From the NCBI GenBank assembly GCA_951812665.1, contig CATOST010000022.1:24191-88190 (forward strand): a DNA stretch of 64,000 nt. The letters run 5' to 3'. The notes beneath the pieces are model-generated. The model saw nothing but the letters and a program-made list of their open reading frames with translations. It had not been told where the DNA came from and ran no database searches. Below are positions 25,542-39,003 of this stretch, piece after piece (within the stretch, counting starts at the first letter, position 1; every line of letters begins with the position of its first letter). A program made the position numbers and the translations under genes. The DNA is from an uncultured Acidobacteriota bacterium (lineage in GTDB: Bacteria; Acidobacteriota; UBA6911; RPQK01; JAJDTT01).

Positions 25542-27236
25542 ATGGCGACAAACCGTCTTGCGGATTTGCGCCCTCAATGCCCCTCAGCCGTTCAACGGAA
25601 GATGACAAGAAAAAGCAGCATCCCGCACCGCGGGGGAATCTTCGACCCCGCGCGGCGTCGCGGGCGATTGTCGGCCCGGGCCACGATGGTCCTGGCGACG
25701 GTCGCGATCTTCGGCGTCTTTCCTGACCTCCGTGTCCGTGCCCAGGAACCCGGGCTCAAACCCGAGAGCCCGGTTCCCCTGTCCTACTTCCGCGGCCGCC
25801 CCCTGAGGATCGGCAACCAGATCCAACTGCTGGCGGACGACTACATCGTGGAGGATCGCTGGAAGCTTCAGCGGCGGGTGGGCCGGGTGAACAAGTTCAT
25901 GAGAAACCCGGTCATCGTCCAGGACAAGCCCTGGGAGGACGCAGTCGGAGCCTATCCTTCCGTGCTCCATGACGAACGGTCGGGCAGGTACCGCATGTGG
26001 TACCAGTGCTTCAACCTTTCGAACTACTTCTCGAAAGAGGGGCCCTCCTACTACGTTGGCTACGCGGAGAGCGAGGACGCCTTCAACTGGACGAAACCCC
26101 GCCTGAAAGGATTCCCCTTTGCCGGGCACGAACGGACCAACATCGTCTACACCGGCCGCGGCGGGACCCGGGCGGCCGGCATGCAGGTCTTCCTGAACCC
26201 GGACCAGTCCGACCCGGACCGTCGCTTCATCATGGTCTACATCGGCTCCAGCGGCGTCGACCTGTCCTACTCGCCCGACGGCTTCCGCTGGACCGAGGCG
26301 CCGGAGCCCCTCTTCCGCTACCACAGCGACTTCCCCAACCATCTCCTCCGGGTCCCCGAGCGGGACCTCTGGTACCTCTACGTCCGGCCAACGGTGCGGA
26401 CCAACGGGACGATGCCCTTGCCCGAAGGATCGAGACACACCGGCCGCCGGCTGGCCCTTTCCACCAGCCCGGACCTGAGAAGCTGGAGCCTCCCCCGGAC
26501 GATCCTCTATCCGGACGAGAGGGACGAACCGGACTACGACAACCTCTACATCTTCCGCAGGCACGGCTTGTTCATCGCCTTCTATGCCGAGATGTTCCAA
26601 GAGGAGGCGATGAGCGAGACCGTGATGCACGTCGCCACCAGCCGGGACGGGATCCGTTGGGAACGAACCTGGAACCGGGAGCCGCTGGTGCCCCGGGGCG
26701 TCCCGGGGGCCTTCGACCACGGCCTGGTGGAGCCGGGCACCAGCCCGCCGCTGGAGGTGGGCCCCGATCTGCTCATCTATTACTACGCCTCCCCGGTGGG
26801 CCAGTACTACTTGAACCGGGAGACGGGCGTGGGAGTCTGCCGCCTCAGAACGGACCGTTTCATCGGTCAGCAGGCGGGCGACGCCACCGGCTACCTGTTG
26901 ACCCGCCAGTTCGTCCTGGAAGGAAGCCGCCTGGTCATCAACTGCGCCGCCCTGCATCCGGGAACCCGGCACCGGCGTCATCCCTACCAGGCGGAGAGTG
27001 ACGGGATCCGGGTGGCCATCATCCAGGCTCCCGATTTCAAGACCCGGCAGACGCGCTGGGAGACGGCCGTCCCCGGCTTCGGCCTGGAGGACTGCGACCG
27101 GATCTTCACCGACCACCTGAGCCACACCGTGACCTGGAACGGCGATCCGGATCTGAGCCGGCTCAAAGGAAAGGCCGTCTATCTGCGTTTCCAACTCAAG
27201 AACGCCGACCTCTACTCCTTCCAGATCCGGCCATGA
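25542..27236 (+). CDS. Secreted beta-propeller protein, paralogue of 19586-21016
   Basis: 564 residues from the first ATG; starts at 25602 or 25686 would give a shorter leader, and the hydrophobic segment MVLATVAIFGVFPDLRVRAQ is the probable signal peptide whichever is used. Blades include SEDAFNWTKPRL, YSPDGFRWTEAP and SRDGIRWERTW, with YRMWYQCF early on. The end (FTDHLSHTVTWNGDPDLSR, then LRFQLKNADLYSFQIRP) aligns with that of the 19.6-kb protein. About 90 residues longer than the paralogue, mostly in the leader and one blade loop. GH32/GH43-like fold is likely; no catalytic residues are assigned. It is transcribed away from the dipeptidase pair. Confidence 0.7.
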   Translation: MATNRLADLRPQCPSAVQRKMTRKSSIPHRGGIFDPARRRGRLSARATMVLATVAIFGVFPDLRVRAQEPGLKPESPVPLSYFRGRPLRIGNQIQLLADDYIVEDRWKLQRRVGRVNKFMRNPVIVQDKPWEDAVGAYPSVLHDERSGRYRMWYQCFNLSNYFSKEGPSYYVGYAESEDAFNWTKPRLKGFPFAGHERTNIVYTGRGGTRAAGMQVFLNPDQSDPDRRFIMVYIGSSGVDLSYSPDGFRWTEAPEPLFRYHSDFPNHLLRVPERDLWYLYVRPTVRTNGTMPLPEGSRHTGRRLALSTSPDLRSWSLPRTILYPDERDEPDYDNLYIFRRHGLFIAFYAEMFQEEAMSETVMHVATSRDGIRWERTWNREPLVPRGVPGAFDHGLVEPGTSPPLEVGPDLLIYYYASPVGQYYLNRETGVGVCRLRTDRFIGQQAGDATGYLLTRQFVLEGSRLVINCAALHPGTRHRRHPYQAESDGIRVAIIQAPDFKTRQTRWETAVPGFGLEDCDRIFTDHLSHTVTWNGDPDLSRLKGKAVYLRFQLKNADLYSFQIRP

Positions 27237-27291
27237 ATTGTCCGCCCCGGCGGTCATGCAACGCCGGTCCACCGGCAGGCCCGCACCGTTC

Positions 27292-27320
27292 TTGATTGGC
27301 GGGGGCAACTTGGATATAGT
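27292..27320 (+). promoter_or_regulatory. Sigma-70-type promoter of tRNA-Asn
   Basis: A TTGATT box (27292-27297) and TATAGT box (27315-27320) are 17 nt apart, ending 16 nt before the tRNA. This is a near-consensus spacing and a sensible start distance for a tRNA gene. Confidence 0.6.
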
Positions 27321-27336
27321 TCGCCGTCATCAATGC

Positions 27337-27414
<78 letters not shown>

Positions 27415-27657
27415 CCTCCTGTTGCGAACTTCCGCCGCGATCCAATCCACGCGACACTCCGGATGGCGATCCCTTCGGGATCTTGTCGTATCTCGCGCTT
27501 TTCCAGGGGATTGCGCCCCATCCGCCATGCTTCCCGATTCTCCGGTTCGCGTCGAACCCCCGGGATTCGAAAATCTCTGACCGGCACCGACGAGCGAAAT
27601 CCTATCTTGTATGCTGACCGGTTTATGGACTAAATTTGGACTGGAATGGAGGTGTCC

Positions 27658-27933
27658 ATGAAACTGTCCAGCCAGATCAAGCCGATCAGTTACCTCAAGG
27701 CCCACGCCTCGGAGATCGTTCGCACACTTGGCGACCAGGGAGAACCTTTAATCATCACTCAAAACGGCGAAGCCAAGGTGGTGCTACAGGACATCGACAG
27801 CTTTGAGAAGACACAAGAGACGATGACGCTGCTCAAGATTCTCGCCTTGGGCAACCGACAGATCGAGGCTGGGCAGGTGGAACCTGCGACGGAGGTGATG
27901 GCGAGGCTCCGGGCACGGAAACGCGATCTCTGA
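27658..27933 (+). CDS. Phd/YefM-type antitoxin of a ParE/RelE pair
   Basis: 91 residues from the ATG at 27658 (a longer form from 27646 adds four residues). N-terminal MKLSSQIKPISYLKAHASEI and QGEPLIITQNGEAKVVLQD are the classic Phd/YefM DNA-binding half. The C-terminal half is helical and would bind the toxin. The stop TGA (27931-27933) overlaps the toxin ATG by one base, so both are made from one message; such antitoxins normally repress their own promoter. Confidence 0.85.
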   Translation: MKLSSQIKPISYLKAHASEIVRTLGDQGEPLIITQNGEAKVVLQDIDSFEKTQETMTLLKILALGNRQIEAGQVEPATEVMARLRARKRDL

Positions 27934-28259
27934 TGTCCTTTCGCGTTCAGTTGACCGGTGACGCGGCGCGCGACCTGGAACAGATCTGCGACTTTATCGA
28001 CCGCCACGATTCTCCCGCCCGAGGGGACTATGTGCTGGAACGGATCGAAAGGGCGTTCCAGAGCCTGACCGAGCATCCGCAACGCGGGAACCATCCGAGG
28101 GAGTTGCTCGATATCGGGATTCGAGAATACCGGGAGGTCTTCTTCAAGCCCTACCGCATCATCTACCGGGTGTTGGAGGATAGGGTCTACGTACTCTTGA
28201 TCGCGGATGGGCGGCGCGACATGCAGACGTTGCTACAGCGACGCCTCCTGCAGGCATAA
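27933..28259 (+). CDS. ParE/RelE-family toxin
   Basis: 108-residue toxin of the RelE/ParE superfamily. MSFRVQLTGDAARDLEQICDFI and the later FFKPYRIIYRVLEDRVYVLL followed by DGRRDMQTLLQRRL are family landmarks; the C-terminal arginine-rich helix is as expected. Either an mRNA interferase (RelE) or a gyrase poison (ParE) is possible; the LTGDAARDLEQI start resembles ParE more closely. Directly coupled to its antitoxin. The stop is followed at once by the remains of a DUF4143-type ATPase gene. Confidence 0.85.
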   Translation: MSFRVQLTGDAARDLEQICDFIDRHDSPARGDYVLERIERAFQSLTEHPQRGNHPRELLDIGIREYREVFFKPYRIIYRVLEDRVYVLLIADGRRDMQTLLQRRLLQA

Positions 28260-28260
28260 G

Positions 28261-29252
28261 ACTCTGAGACAGCTCGCCGATCCCAAGCTGGCCCTCGAGT
28301 CACTGCGGGGTCTGGTCGTCATCGACGAAGTCCAACGCAGCGAGGGGTTGTTCCGCCTCCTGCGGGTGTTGGTGGACAGGCCCGGAAACTCGGCACGGTT
28401 CCTGGTATTGGGAAGCGCCGGCCCCGATCTGCTGCGCCAGTCCTCCGAGACCCTGGCGGGACGAATTGCCTACTACGAACTTCCTCCCTTCCGGATCAGC
28501 GAAACCGGGACCAGAACTAACGCTGTACTGAGACTCTGGTTGCGCGGAGGCTTCCCTCGTTCGTTCCTCGCGGAAGGCGACGATCGGAGCTTCAGGTGAC
28601 GAACCGAGTTCATTCGCATGTTTCTGGAACGGGATCTGCCTCAACTGGGAGTCTCCGTGCCGGCGGCTACGATGCGCAGGTTCTGGACCATGCTGGCCCA
28701 CTACCATGGCAATCGCTGGAACGGTTCCGAACTCGGCCGCGCGCTCGGGGTCACCGCGCGGACCATCAACAGATATTTCGACGCGCTCGTCGACGCGTTG
28801 ATCGTGCGCCGGTTGCAACCCTGGTACGAGAACCTGAAGAAACGGCAAGTCAAAGCGCCCAAGGTCTACCTCGCCGACAGCGGGATGCTGCATGCGCTGC
28901 TGGGTGTCGACTCGGAGTCCGCACTTATGGGACACCCGAAATCGGGGGCTTACTGGGAGGGGTTCGCGATGCAGGAGATGGTGCGCATCCTGGGAGTCGA
29001 CTGGGACCGATGCTATTACTGGGCAACGCAACGGGGACAGAATTGGAGCTGTTGGTGTTCGCCGGCAGCCGCAGGATCGGATTCGAATTCAAGCGCACCA
29101 GCGCTCCGGCGATGACGCGTTCCATGCACTCGGTATTGGCGGACTTGAAGCTTGACCGGCTCTTCGTCGTGCATCCCGGCGATGCGCGGTTTCCCCTCCA
29201 TGATCGGGTGGACGCCGTCGGTCTCCTCCCGGCCTGCGCCGAAGGACTTTGA
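28261..29252 (+). pseudogene. Broken AAA ATPase / DUF4143 gene (missing N-terminus, one stop, one frameshift)
   Basis: Residues from a DUF4143-type ATPase can be followed through three segments. Segment 1 (from 28261) begins after the Walker A region and contains LRGLVVIDEVQRSEGLFRLL (Walker B: IDEVQ). It ends at an in-frame TGA (28597-28599) where relatives have Trp (the SFRWR pattern). Segment 2 (28600 to about 29035) continues in frame with EFIRMFLERDLPQLGVSVPA and the DUF4143 part NLKKRQVKAPKVYLADSG. A frameshift near 29035-29045 moves into segment 3, TELELLVFAGSRRIGFEFKR, ending at 29252. With no N-terminus and two lesions it is not functional. It lies immediately after the ParE/RelE toxin, whose arrival may have removed the 5' end. 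Confidence 0.85.
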
Positions 29253-29300
29253 CCAAGTACCGCACGTGATGGCGGAATCGCGACCGCGTCGGCGATGAAG

Positions 29301-29322
29301 AGGGGGACAAGACTGTCCCCCC
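29301..29322. repeat. Hairpin repeat, GGGGGACA / TGTCCCCC type
   Basis: An 8-bp stem GGGGGACA/TGTCCCCC with an AGAC loop, followed by CTCCC. It lies 51 nt downstream of the isocitrate dehydrogenase stop on the minus strand and might also help end that transcript. One of a family of related hairpins in this window. Confidence 0.7.
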
Positions 29323-29372
29323 TCCCAGGAGCGGGTCGATGACCCCGTCCGGACGGAGGAAACCGGAAGCGT

Positions 29373-30716
<1,344 letters not shown>

Positions 30717-30930
30717 GCGATTCCTCCTGAAGCCTTCTCTGTCGAGTGTTTTTGCCCGCCGAAACATTGCCGCGAGCAGGTTGCAAGGAACTTCATTTTA
30801 CGCCGCAAACCCTCGCCTTGGCCACTTTTGCGGAAAGTTTTTGCGTGAAGACGGGAACACGCGCCACGAAAGAATTCGGGGAATGCCTTATCCGGTTGCC
30901 AGCGTCCCGGTCTTGTGTTTCCATTTCCCC

Positions 30931-31833
30931 ATGAATCAGGAAAGAGTGGCGTATGTGAACGGCCGGATCGTCCCCGAGAGCGAAGCCCGAGTCTCCATCC
31001 ACGACCGCGGCTTCATCCTGGGCGACGCCGTGTTCGACACGACCCGGACCTTCGGACACAAGATCTTCCGTCTCGACGAGCACCTGGACCGGCTTTTCGA
31101 CTCCCTCCGTTACACCCGCATCGATCCGGGCGTGAGCCGGGCCAAGCTGGCGGAATTGACCCTGCAGGTGCTGGACGCCAACCTGCCCCTGCTGGACCCG
31201 GAGGACGACTACTGGGTCACCCAGCGGGTCACCCGGGGCGCCCCCAACGGAGACGGGGGATTCGATCCCACGGTGATCGTCGACTGCCAGCCTCTCCCGT
31301 TCCTGGAACGCTCCCGTTACTTTCGCGACGGCCTGCCGGTCCGGACCCCCTCGGTGCGGCGGACCCCGCCCGAGTCCATGAGTCCCCGGGCCAAGACCCA
31401 CAACTACCTGAATCTGGTGATGGGCGACCTGGAGGTGAAGGCGGCGGACCCCCAGGCGCTCTCCATCCTCCTTGACCTGGACGGCAACCTCTGCGAGGGG
31501 ATGGGCAGCAACATCTTCATCGTCCGGGACGGGGAGATGGCCACGCCGCTGGACCGGTACGTCCTGGCCGGTATCAGCCGCAGCGTGACCTTCGAGCTGG
31601 CCGCAAGCCTGAACCTTCCGGTCCATCAGATGGACATCGACCTGTTCGACGCCTACGCGGCGGACGAGGTCTTCGTCACCTCCACCAGCTGGTGCATCTG
31701 CCCGGTCTCGACCATCAACGGGTCTGCCGTGGGCACGGGCCGGGTCCCGGGCCCCGTGACGCAGCGGCTGCAGGACGCGTACAGCGACCTGGTGGGCATC
31801 GACATCGTCCGGCAGTACACCCGTTGTCTGTAG
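30931..31833 (+). CDS. Class IV aminotransferase (branched-chain / D-amino-acid transaminase type)
   Basis: 300-residue PLP enzyme, fold type IV, from the ATG at 30931; a frame extending upstream to 30781 lacks family support. It opens with AYVNGRIVPESEARVSIHDR and GFILGDAVFDTTRTF, the N-terminal signature. The catalytic Lys is Lys155 in SPRAKTHNYLNLV and the glycine/glutamate cofactor loop is GNLCEGMGSNIFIV. Members include IlvE, D-alanine transaminase and aminodeoxychorismate lyase; the length and TSTSWCICPVSTING C-terminal motif favour a branched-chain or D-amino-acid transaminase, but the substrate cannot be fixed from sequence. No ribosome site is obvious just upstream of the ATG. Confidence 0.87.
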   Translation: MNQERVAYVNGRIVPESEARVSIHDRGFILGDAVFDTTRTFGHKIFRLDEHLDRLFDSLRYTRIDPGVSRAKLAELTLQVLDANLPLLDPEDDYWVTQRVTRGAPNGDGGFDPTVIVDCQPLPFLERSRYFRDGLPVRTPSVRRTPPESMSPRAKTHNYLNLVMGDLEVKAADPQALSILLDLDGNLCEGMGSNIFIVRDGEMATPLDRYVLAGISRSVTFELAASLNLPVHQMDIDLFDAYAADEVFVTSTSWCICPVSTINGSAVGTGRVPGPVTQRLQDAYSDLVGIDIVRQYTRCL

Positions 31834-31883
31834 CCTGAATTTCTCAACCGGTCCAGGCCGGGCGCCGGTGGTTCATATCGGCC

Positions 31884-32813
31884 ATGAGAATCCTCTATCT
31901 CACTTCTCCGGGTGAAGATTACCTCCAGGATCAGATCCTGCTGGGACTGCGGGAGTCCCTGGGGGGGCGGGTACTGGATTTTCCCCGAAAGAGTGTCCTC
32001 TACCGGAACTGCCCTGTTCCCCGCAGGGAGCTGTACGGCCGGGGGTTCACCATTTGGAAGCTGCTGGACGACATCGAGTTGGATCGAGGGAACCTGAACC
32101 GGAGGATCGAAGCCGGCGAGTTCGGGACTCTGATCTTCGGCAACATATGGCGCCAGCGCCGGGAGTTCCGGGAATTCCGTGCGAGGCGGCAACTGCACCG
32201 CTGTTTCCGCCGGGTGGGGTTCCTGGATGGCGAGGACCACAAACGGCCTTACCTTCCGGCCCTGCCTTACGGCCTCTATTTCAAGCGGGAGATCAAGTTG
32301 GCGCTTCCTCTTCCCCGCTCCCGGAGAATCAACTTCTCAATCCCCGGATCCAAGCTTCGGGCAGGACCTCTGGAGAAGGACCAGCTCTTCGCCCGGCATG
32401 TCCAGTGCGAGGAGGCATACAAGCTGGAGGCAATTCGCAAACATTGCCGGAAATCGTACCTGTTCGAGAAAGAGGTGGACTATTACCAGGACCTGGCTCG
32501 TTCCCAGTACGCGGTCACCATGAAGAAGATGGGCTGGGAGTGCCAGCGCCATTACGAGATCGGCGCCAACCATACGGTGCCCTGTTTCTACCGCCTGAGC
32601 CGTAAGCCGCACCGTTGCGCGCCTCATGGTCTGGTCGACGGAAAGAATGTCCTGGCCTTCGATTCGGCCGGTGAGCTCCAAGAGAAGATCGAGGAGGTGC
32701 AACGCTCAGGCCAGTATGCCGAACTACGGGAGGGGGCCTTCCAATGGGCGGCTCGAAACAGTTGCCGCCGGGTGGCCGAGAGGTTTTTGAACGCTCTGGA
32801 AGCGGTAGACTGA
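31884..32813 (+). CDS. Uncharacterised protein, possible glycosyltransferase-like fold
   Basis: 309 residues, cytoplasmic by sequence. The N-terminus MRILYLTSPGEDYLQDQILLG looks like the first Rossmann strand of a GT-B type glycosyltransferase or of CgeB-like proteins, and the C-terminus (LVDGKNVLAFDSAGELQEKI) matches the conserved helix after the donor site in some of these. The middle is arginine-rich and not familiar. I do not recognise a precise family. It starts 51 nt after the class IV aminotransferase and ends 10 nt before the ankyrin/TPR gene, so it could be part of the same transcript. Confidence 0.55.
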   Translation: MRILYLTSPGEDYLQDQILLGLRESLGGRVLDFPRKSVLYRNCPVPRRELYGRGFTIWKLLDDIELDRGNLNRRIEAGEFGTLIFGNIWRQRREFREFRARRQLHRCFRRVGFLDGEDHKRPYLPALPYGLYFKREIKLALPLPRSRRINFSIPGSKLRAGPLEKDQLFARHVQCEEAYKLEAIRKHCRKSYLFEKEVDYYQDLARSQYAVTMKKMGWECQRHYEIGANHTVPCFYRLSRKPHRCAPHGLVDGKNVLAFDSAGELQEKIEEVQRSGQYAELREGAFQWAARNSCRRVAERFLNALEAVD

Positions 32814-32822
32814 GTAGGAGCG

Positions 32823-34151
32823 ATGGGGCGTAACGGAACAAGTCCGGCCATGGCAGTTTTCTTCATCCTGGCCTTCTCGTGGGTCCTCCCCCAGTCCAGC
32901 TTTGACCGGGATCTCCTGAGCATGGCCGGGAAGGGGCAGACGGCCATCGTCAAGGTGTTGATCGGGGCGGGAGCGGATCTGAACGCACGCGACGATCAGG
33001 GGCGGACACCTTTGATGCTGGCGGCGGCCAACGGGCGAAGGAAGACGGTCCTGGTGCTGATCGACGCCGGGGCGGAGGTGGGGGCCACTGACTCCCAAGG
33101 GAAGACGGCCAAGGCCTTGGCGGACGCCGCCGGTCATCAGGTGATCGCCGAGTTGCTGGGGGCCGGAGGAGGCGGCGACAACCCCTGGAACGAGGCCAAG
33201 GAGGAGAGCCTGGTCCGGGCTACCAGCCTCTTCGACCTGGCCGAAATTCAGCGGGAGCAGCGCAACTACGCCGAGGCCGAACCCCTTTACCAGAGGGCGC
33301 TGGACATCTACGAACAGGTTCTGGGACCGGAGCATCCGGACGTGGCCGCCAGCCTCAACAACCTGGCGCTGATCCACCGGGCCCAAGGAAACTATTCCGA
33401 GGCGGAAGACCTCTACACGCGGGCCCTGGGCATCGTGGAAAAGGCTCTGGGGCCGGAGCATCCCGACGTGGCCACCAGCCTCAACAATCTGGCGTTCCTG
33501 CACCGGCACCAGCACCGGTACCCCCAAGCCGAAGACCTCTACACGCGGGCCATCGGGATCTACCGAAAGGCCCTGGGAGAGGAGAACCGGAAAGTCGCGG
33601 CGGGTCTGGAAAATCTGGCCGACCTGCACCGAATTCAAGGGAACGCGGACCGGGCCGAACCCTTCTACCGGCAGGCCTTGGGCATTTACGAGAAGATTCT
33701 GGGACCGGAGCATCTCCAGACGGCTCCCAGCCTTTTTTCCCTGGCCGAGCTCCATCGGGTCCAGGGCAAGTACGGCGAGGCCGAGCCTCTCTACCGCAGA
33801 GCCATTTCCATTTACGAGAAGGTGTTGGGCCCGGAACATCCCGACGTGGCCAGAAGCCTGGGCGGCCTGGCCGAGCTCTATCGGGCGCAGGGGAAATTCT
33901 CCGAAGCCGAACCTCTCTTCAAGCAGTCGCTGGAGATTTCCCGGAAGGCTCTGGCGCCGGGGCATCCGCAGGTGGCGTGGAGCCTCGGCAACCTGGGTTT
34001 CCTCTATCGGGACCAGCAGAGATTCGCCGAAGCGGAGCCGCTCCTGCGGGAGGCCCTGGACATCGGCAAGCAGAGCCTGGGACCCGGACACGCCCTGGTA
34101 ACGGCGATCCAGAGGGCCTATTCGCAACTTTTGCAACAACGTCGGAATTGA
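32823..34151 (+). CDS. Secreted ankyrin-repeat plus TPR (kinesin-light-chain type) protein
   Basis: 442 residues from the first ATG; the ATG at 32850 gives a more typical leader (MAVFFILAFSWVLPQ). Residues 35-115 hold two to three ankyrin units (AGADLNARDDQGRTPLMLAA). From about residue 130 there are seven tetratricopeptide units with a strict 42-residue period of the kinesin-light-chain/TPR_12 kind, recognisable from repeated LGPEHPDVA and LYxRALxIYEKxL patterns. The 126-bp period is close to identical at DNA level in places, so the array is prone to slippage. It is a scaffold or adaptor with no enzymatic motif. Its partner is not known; it is 10 nt downstream of the possible glycosyltransferase. 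Confidence 0.83.
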   Translation: MGRNGTSPAMAVFFILAFSWVLPQSSFDRDLLSMAGKGQTAIVKVLIGAGADLNARDDQGRTPLMLAAANGRRKTVLVLIDAGAEVGATDSQGKTAKALADAAGHQVIAELLGAGGGGDNPWNEAKEESLVRATSLFDLAEIQREQRNYAEAEPLYQRALDIYEQVLGPEHPDVAASLNNLALIHRAQGNYSEAEDLYTRALGIVEKALGPEHPDVATSLNNLAFLHRHQHRYPQAEDLYTRAIGIYRKALGEENRKVAAGLENLADLHRIQGNADRAEPFYRQALGIYEKILGPEHLQTAPSLFSLAELHRVQGKYGEAEPLYRRAISIYEKVLGPEHPDVARSLGGLAELYRAQGKFSEAEPLFKQSLEISRKALAPGHPQVAWSLGNLGFLYRDQQRFAEAEPLLREALDIGKQSLGPGHALVTAIQRAYSQLLQQRRN

Positions 34152-34194
34152 GGAGCGTTCCCATCAGGCAAAGCCAGCCGCAATCCTGCGAGCA

Positions 34195-34224
34195 GGAGGG
34201 CGCCCACAAGGTGTGCCCCTACGA
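34195..34224. repeat. GGGCGCCC-ACAA-GGTGTGCCCCTACG repeat
   Basis: An imperfect GC-rich hairpin with an ACAAG loop and a CCCCTACG right flank, 44 nt past the TPR gene. The same general form (GC-rich arms around ACAAG with a CCCCTACG tail) is a common dispersed repeat in marine and sponge-associated bacteria, from memory. A different type from the AAGAAAG family elsewhere in the window. Confidence 0.45.
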
Positions 34225-34275
34225 TTGCGCCGGGGTCGAGGTAAAGAAAAACGTAGGTGTCGCGTCTCCTGACCG

Positions 34276-35481
34276 CTACTCCACCAGGGAGGCGGCGACG
34301 GCGTTGGAGACGATTCCCAGCTCCCGGTCGCTGGAGGGCTTGTTGCTGAACAGGGTCATGAAGAGGCCGGTCTCGGGGTCGGCCCAGACCGAGCAGCCCG
34401 TCACCCCATAGTGGCCGAAGGCCCGGGGCGAGACCAGGCTCCCCATGAACCGGAAGTGCCCGTTGTCCCGCAGTTGCCAGCCCAAACCCGTGGAATGAGC
34501 GATCCGGTGGGCCGGGCTGAGACCCGGGAGCCGGGGGATCTGGTTGCCGGTCATCATCCGGACCGTGGCCGGACTGAAGACGCGCACGCCTTGGTACTCA
34601 CCGCCGTTCAGGAGCATCTGGAGAAACCGGGCGTAGTCTTGCACGGTGGAGAAGAGTCCGCCCCAGGGGTTGGCCAGGCGGTGGAAGTAGTCGGTGTTCC
34701 AGTTGCTGACCGCCGCCGCCAGTTCGGGGGGCAGGACACAGTCGGAGATCCGGCTCCGGTCCTGATCGGTCCGGCCCAGGAAGGAGTCGGGCATATCCAG
34801 GGGCCGGAAGAACTCCTTTTCCAGGAAATCCGGGGTGGGCATGCCGCCGGCGCGGCCGATCGCTTCGCTCAAGAGGAGGAAACCGGCGTTGCAGTACTTG
34901 ACTCCGGTGCCCGGGGGGAAATCGGACTTCCTCCGTTTGAACATTTCGCGGAGGAACCGGTCCAGGGGTTGACGGGTGTCCCGGAATTCCTGGTTGCGGG
35001 GGATGGAACCGAATCCGGAGGTGTGGGTCATGAGGTGGATGAGGCGAATTCCGTTCTGCTCTTTTGCGATTTCCGGAATGATCTCGTGAAGGGGTTGGTT
35101 CAGTTCCAGGAGCCCGCGTTCGATCAACAGGCAGGCGGCGCTGGCGACGATGGGCTTGGTGCAGGAGGCGATGAGGAAGATGGTGTCGGCCGTCACGGGC
35201 AGTGCGGTGGCGGCACCCATGCGCCCGAAGGCGCGGGGGGCGAGGGTGTGGTCGCCACGGCCGATCAGGATGGCGGCGCCGTATGCGGGCCGGGAGGACA
35301 GCATGCGTTGGACCAGGGCGTAGGCGCGGTCGAGACGGGTGGGGTCGAGGCCGAGGTCTTGGGGGTGGGCGTGGGGGTCCGGTTCGGAGGCGGCCGGGAG
35401 GGACGGCGGCGCGGCTGAGAGAAAGGCGCCGGCGCTCAGGTGGGTGAGGAAGAGGCGTCTGGTGGAGGTTGGTGGGGACAT
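34276..35481 (-). CDS. Class C beta-lactamase-like serine hydrolase, Tat-like signal
   Basis: 401 residues. Leader with twin arginine (STRRLFLTHLSAGAFLSAA). Serine hydrolase of the beta-lactamase/penicillin-binding-protein fold: S-x-x-K at Ser106-Lys109 (ASCTKP), Y-x-N in GVKYCNAGFL and the third motif H-x-G as FGHYGVTGCS. These esterase/peptidase-like enzymes (EstB, D-aminopeptidase relatives) cleave esters or amides outside the cytoplasm. No partner gene is close: the next gene upstream on the same strand is dnaE2, ending 111 nt before this start in a purine-rich A/G stretch, so it may be transcribed as a tail of the mutagenesis operon or have its own promoter. Confidence 0.85.
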   Translation of the reverse strand: MSPPTSTRRLFLTHLSAGAFLSAAPPSLPAASEPDPHAHPQDLGLDPTRLDRAYALVQRMLSSRPAYGAAILIGRGDHTLAPRAFGRMGAATALPVTADTIFLIASCTKPIVASAACLLIERGLLELNQPLHEIIPEIAKEQNGIRLIHLMTHTSGFGSIPRNQEFRDTRQPLDRFLREMFKRRKSDFPPGTGVKYCNAGFLLLSEAIGRAGGMPTPDFLEKEFFRPLDMPDSFLGRTDQDRSRISDCVLPPELAAAVSNWNTDYFHRLANPWGGLFSTVQDYARFLQMLLNGGEYQGVRVFSPATVRMMTGNQIPRLPGLSPAHRIAHSTGLGWQLRDNGHFRFMGSLVSPRAFGHYGVTGCSVWADPETGLFMTLFSNKPSSDRELGIVSNAVAASLVE

Positions 35482-35592
35482 GGCAATTCTGAGAAAAGAG
35501 TAAAGAGAAAATAGGAAAGAGGGAAGAGGGGGTGTTTGGGAAATTGTCGATGGTCCGGGGTTTCTTGCTATTTTGAATCGTTTGAGGCGTTC

Positions 35593-38980
<3,388 letters not shown>

Positions 38981-39003
<23 letters not shown>

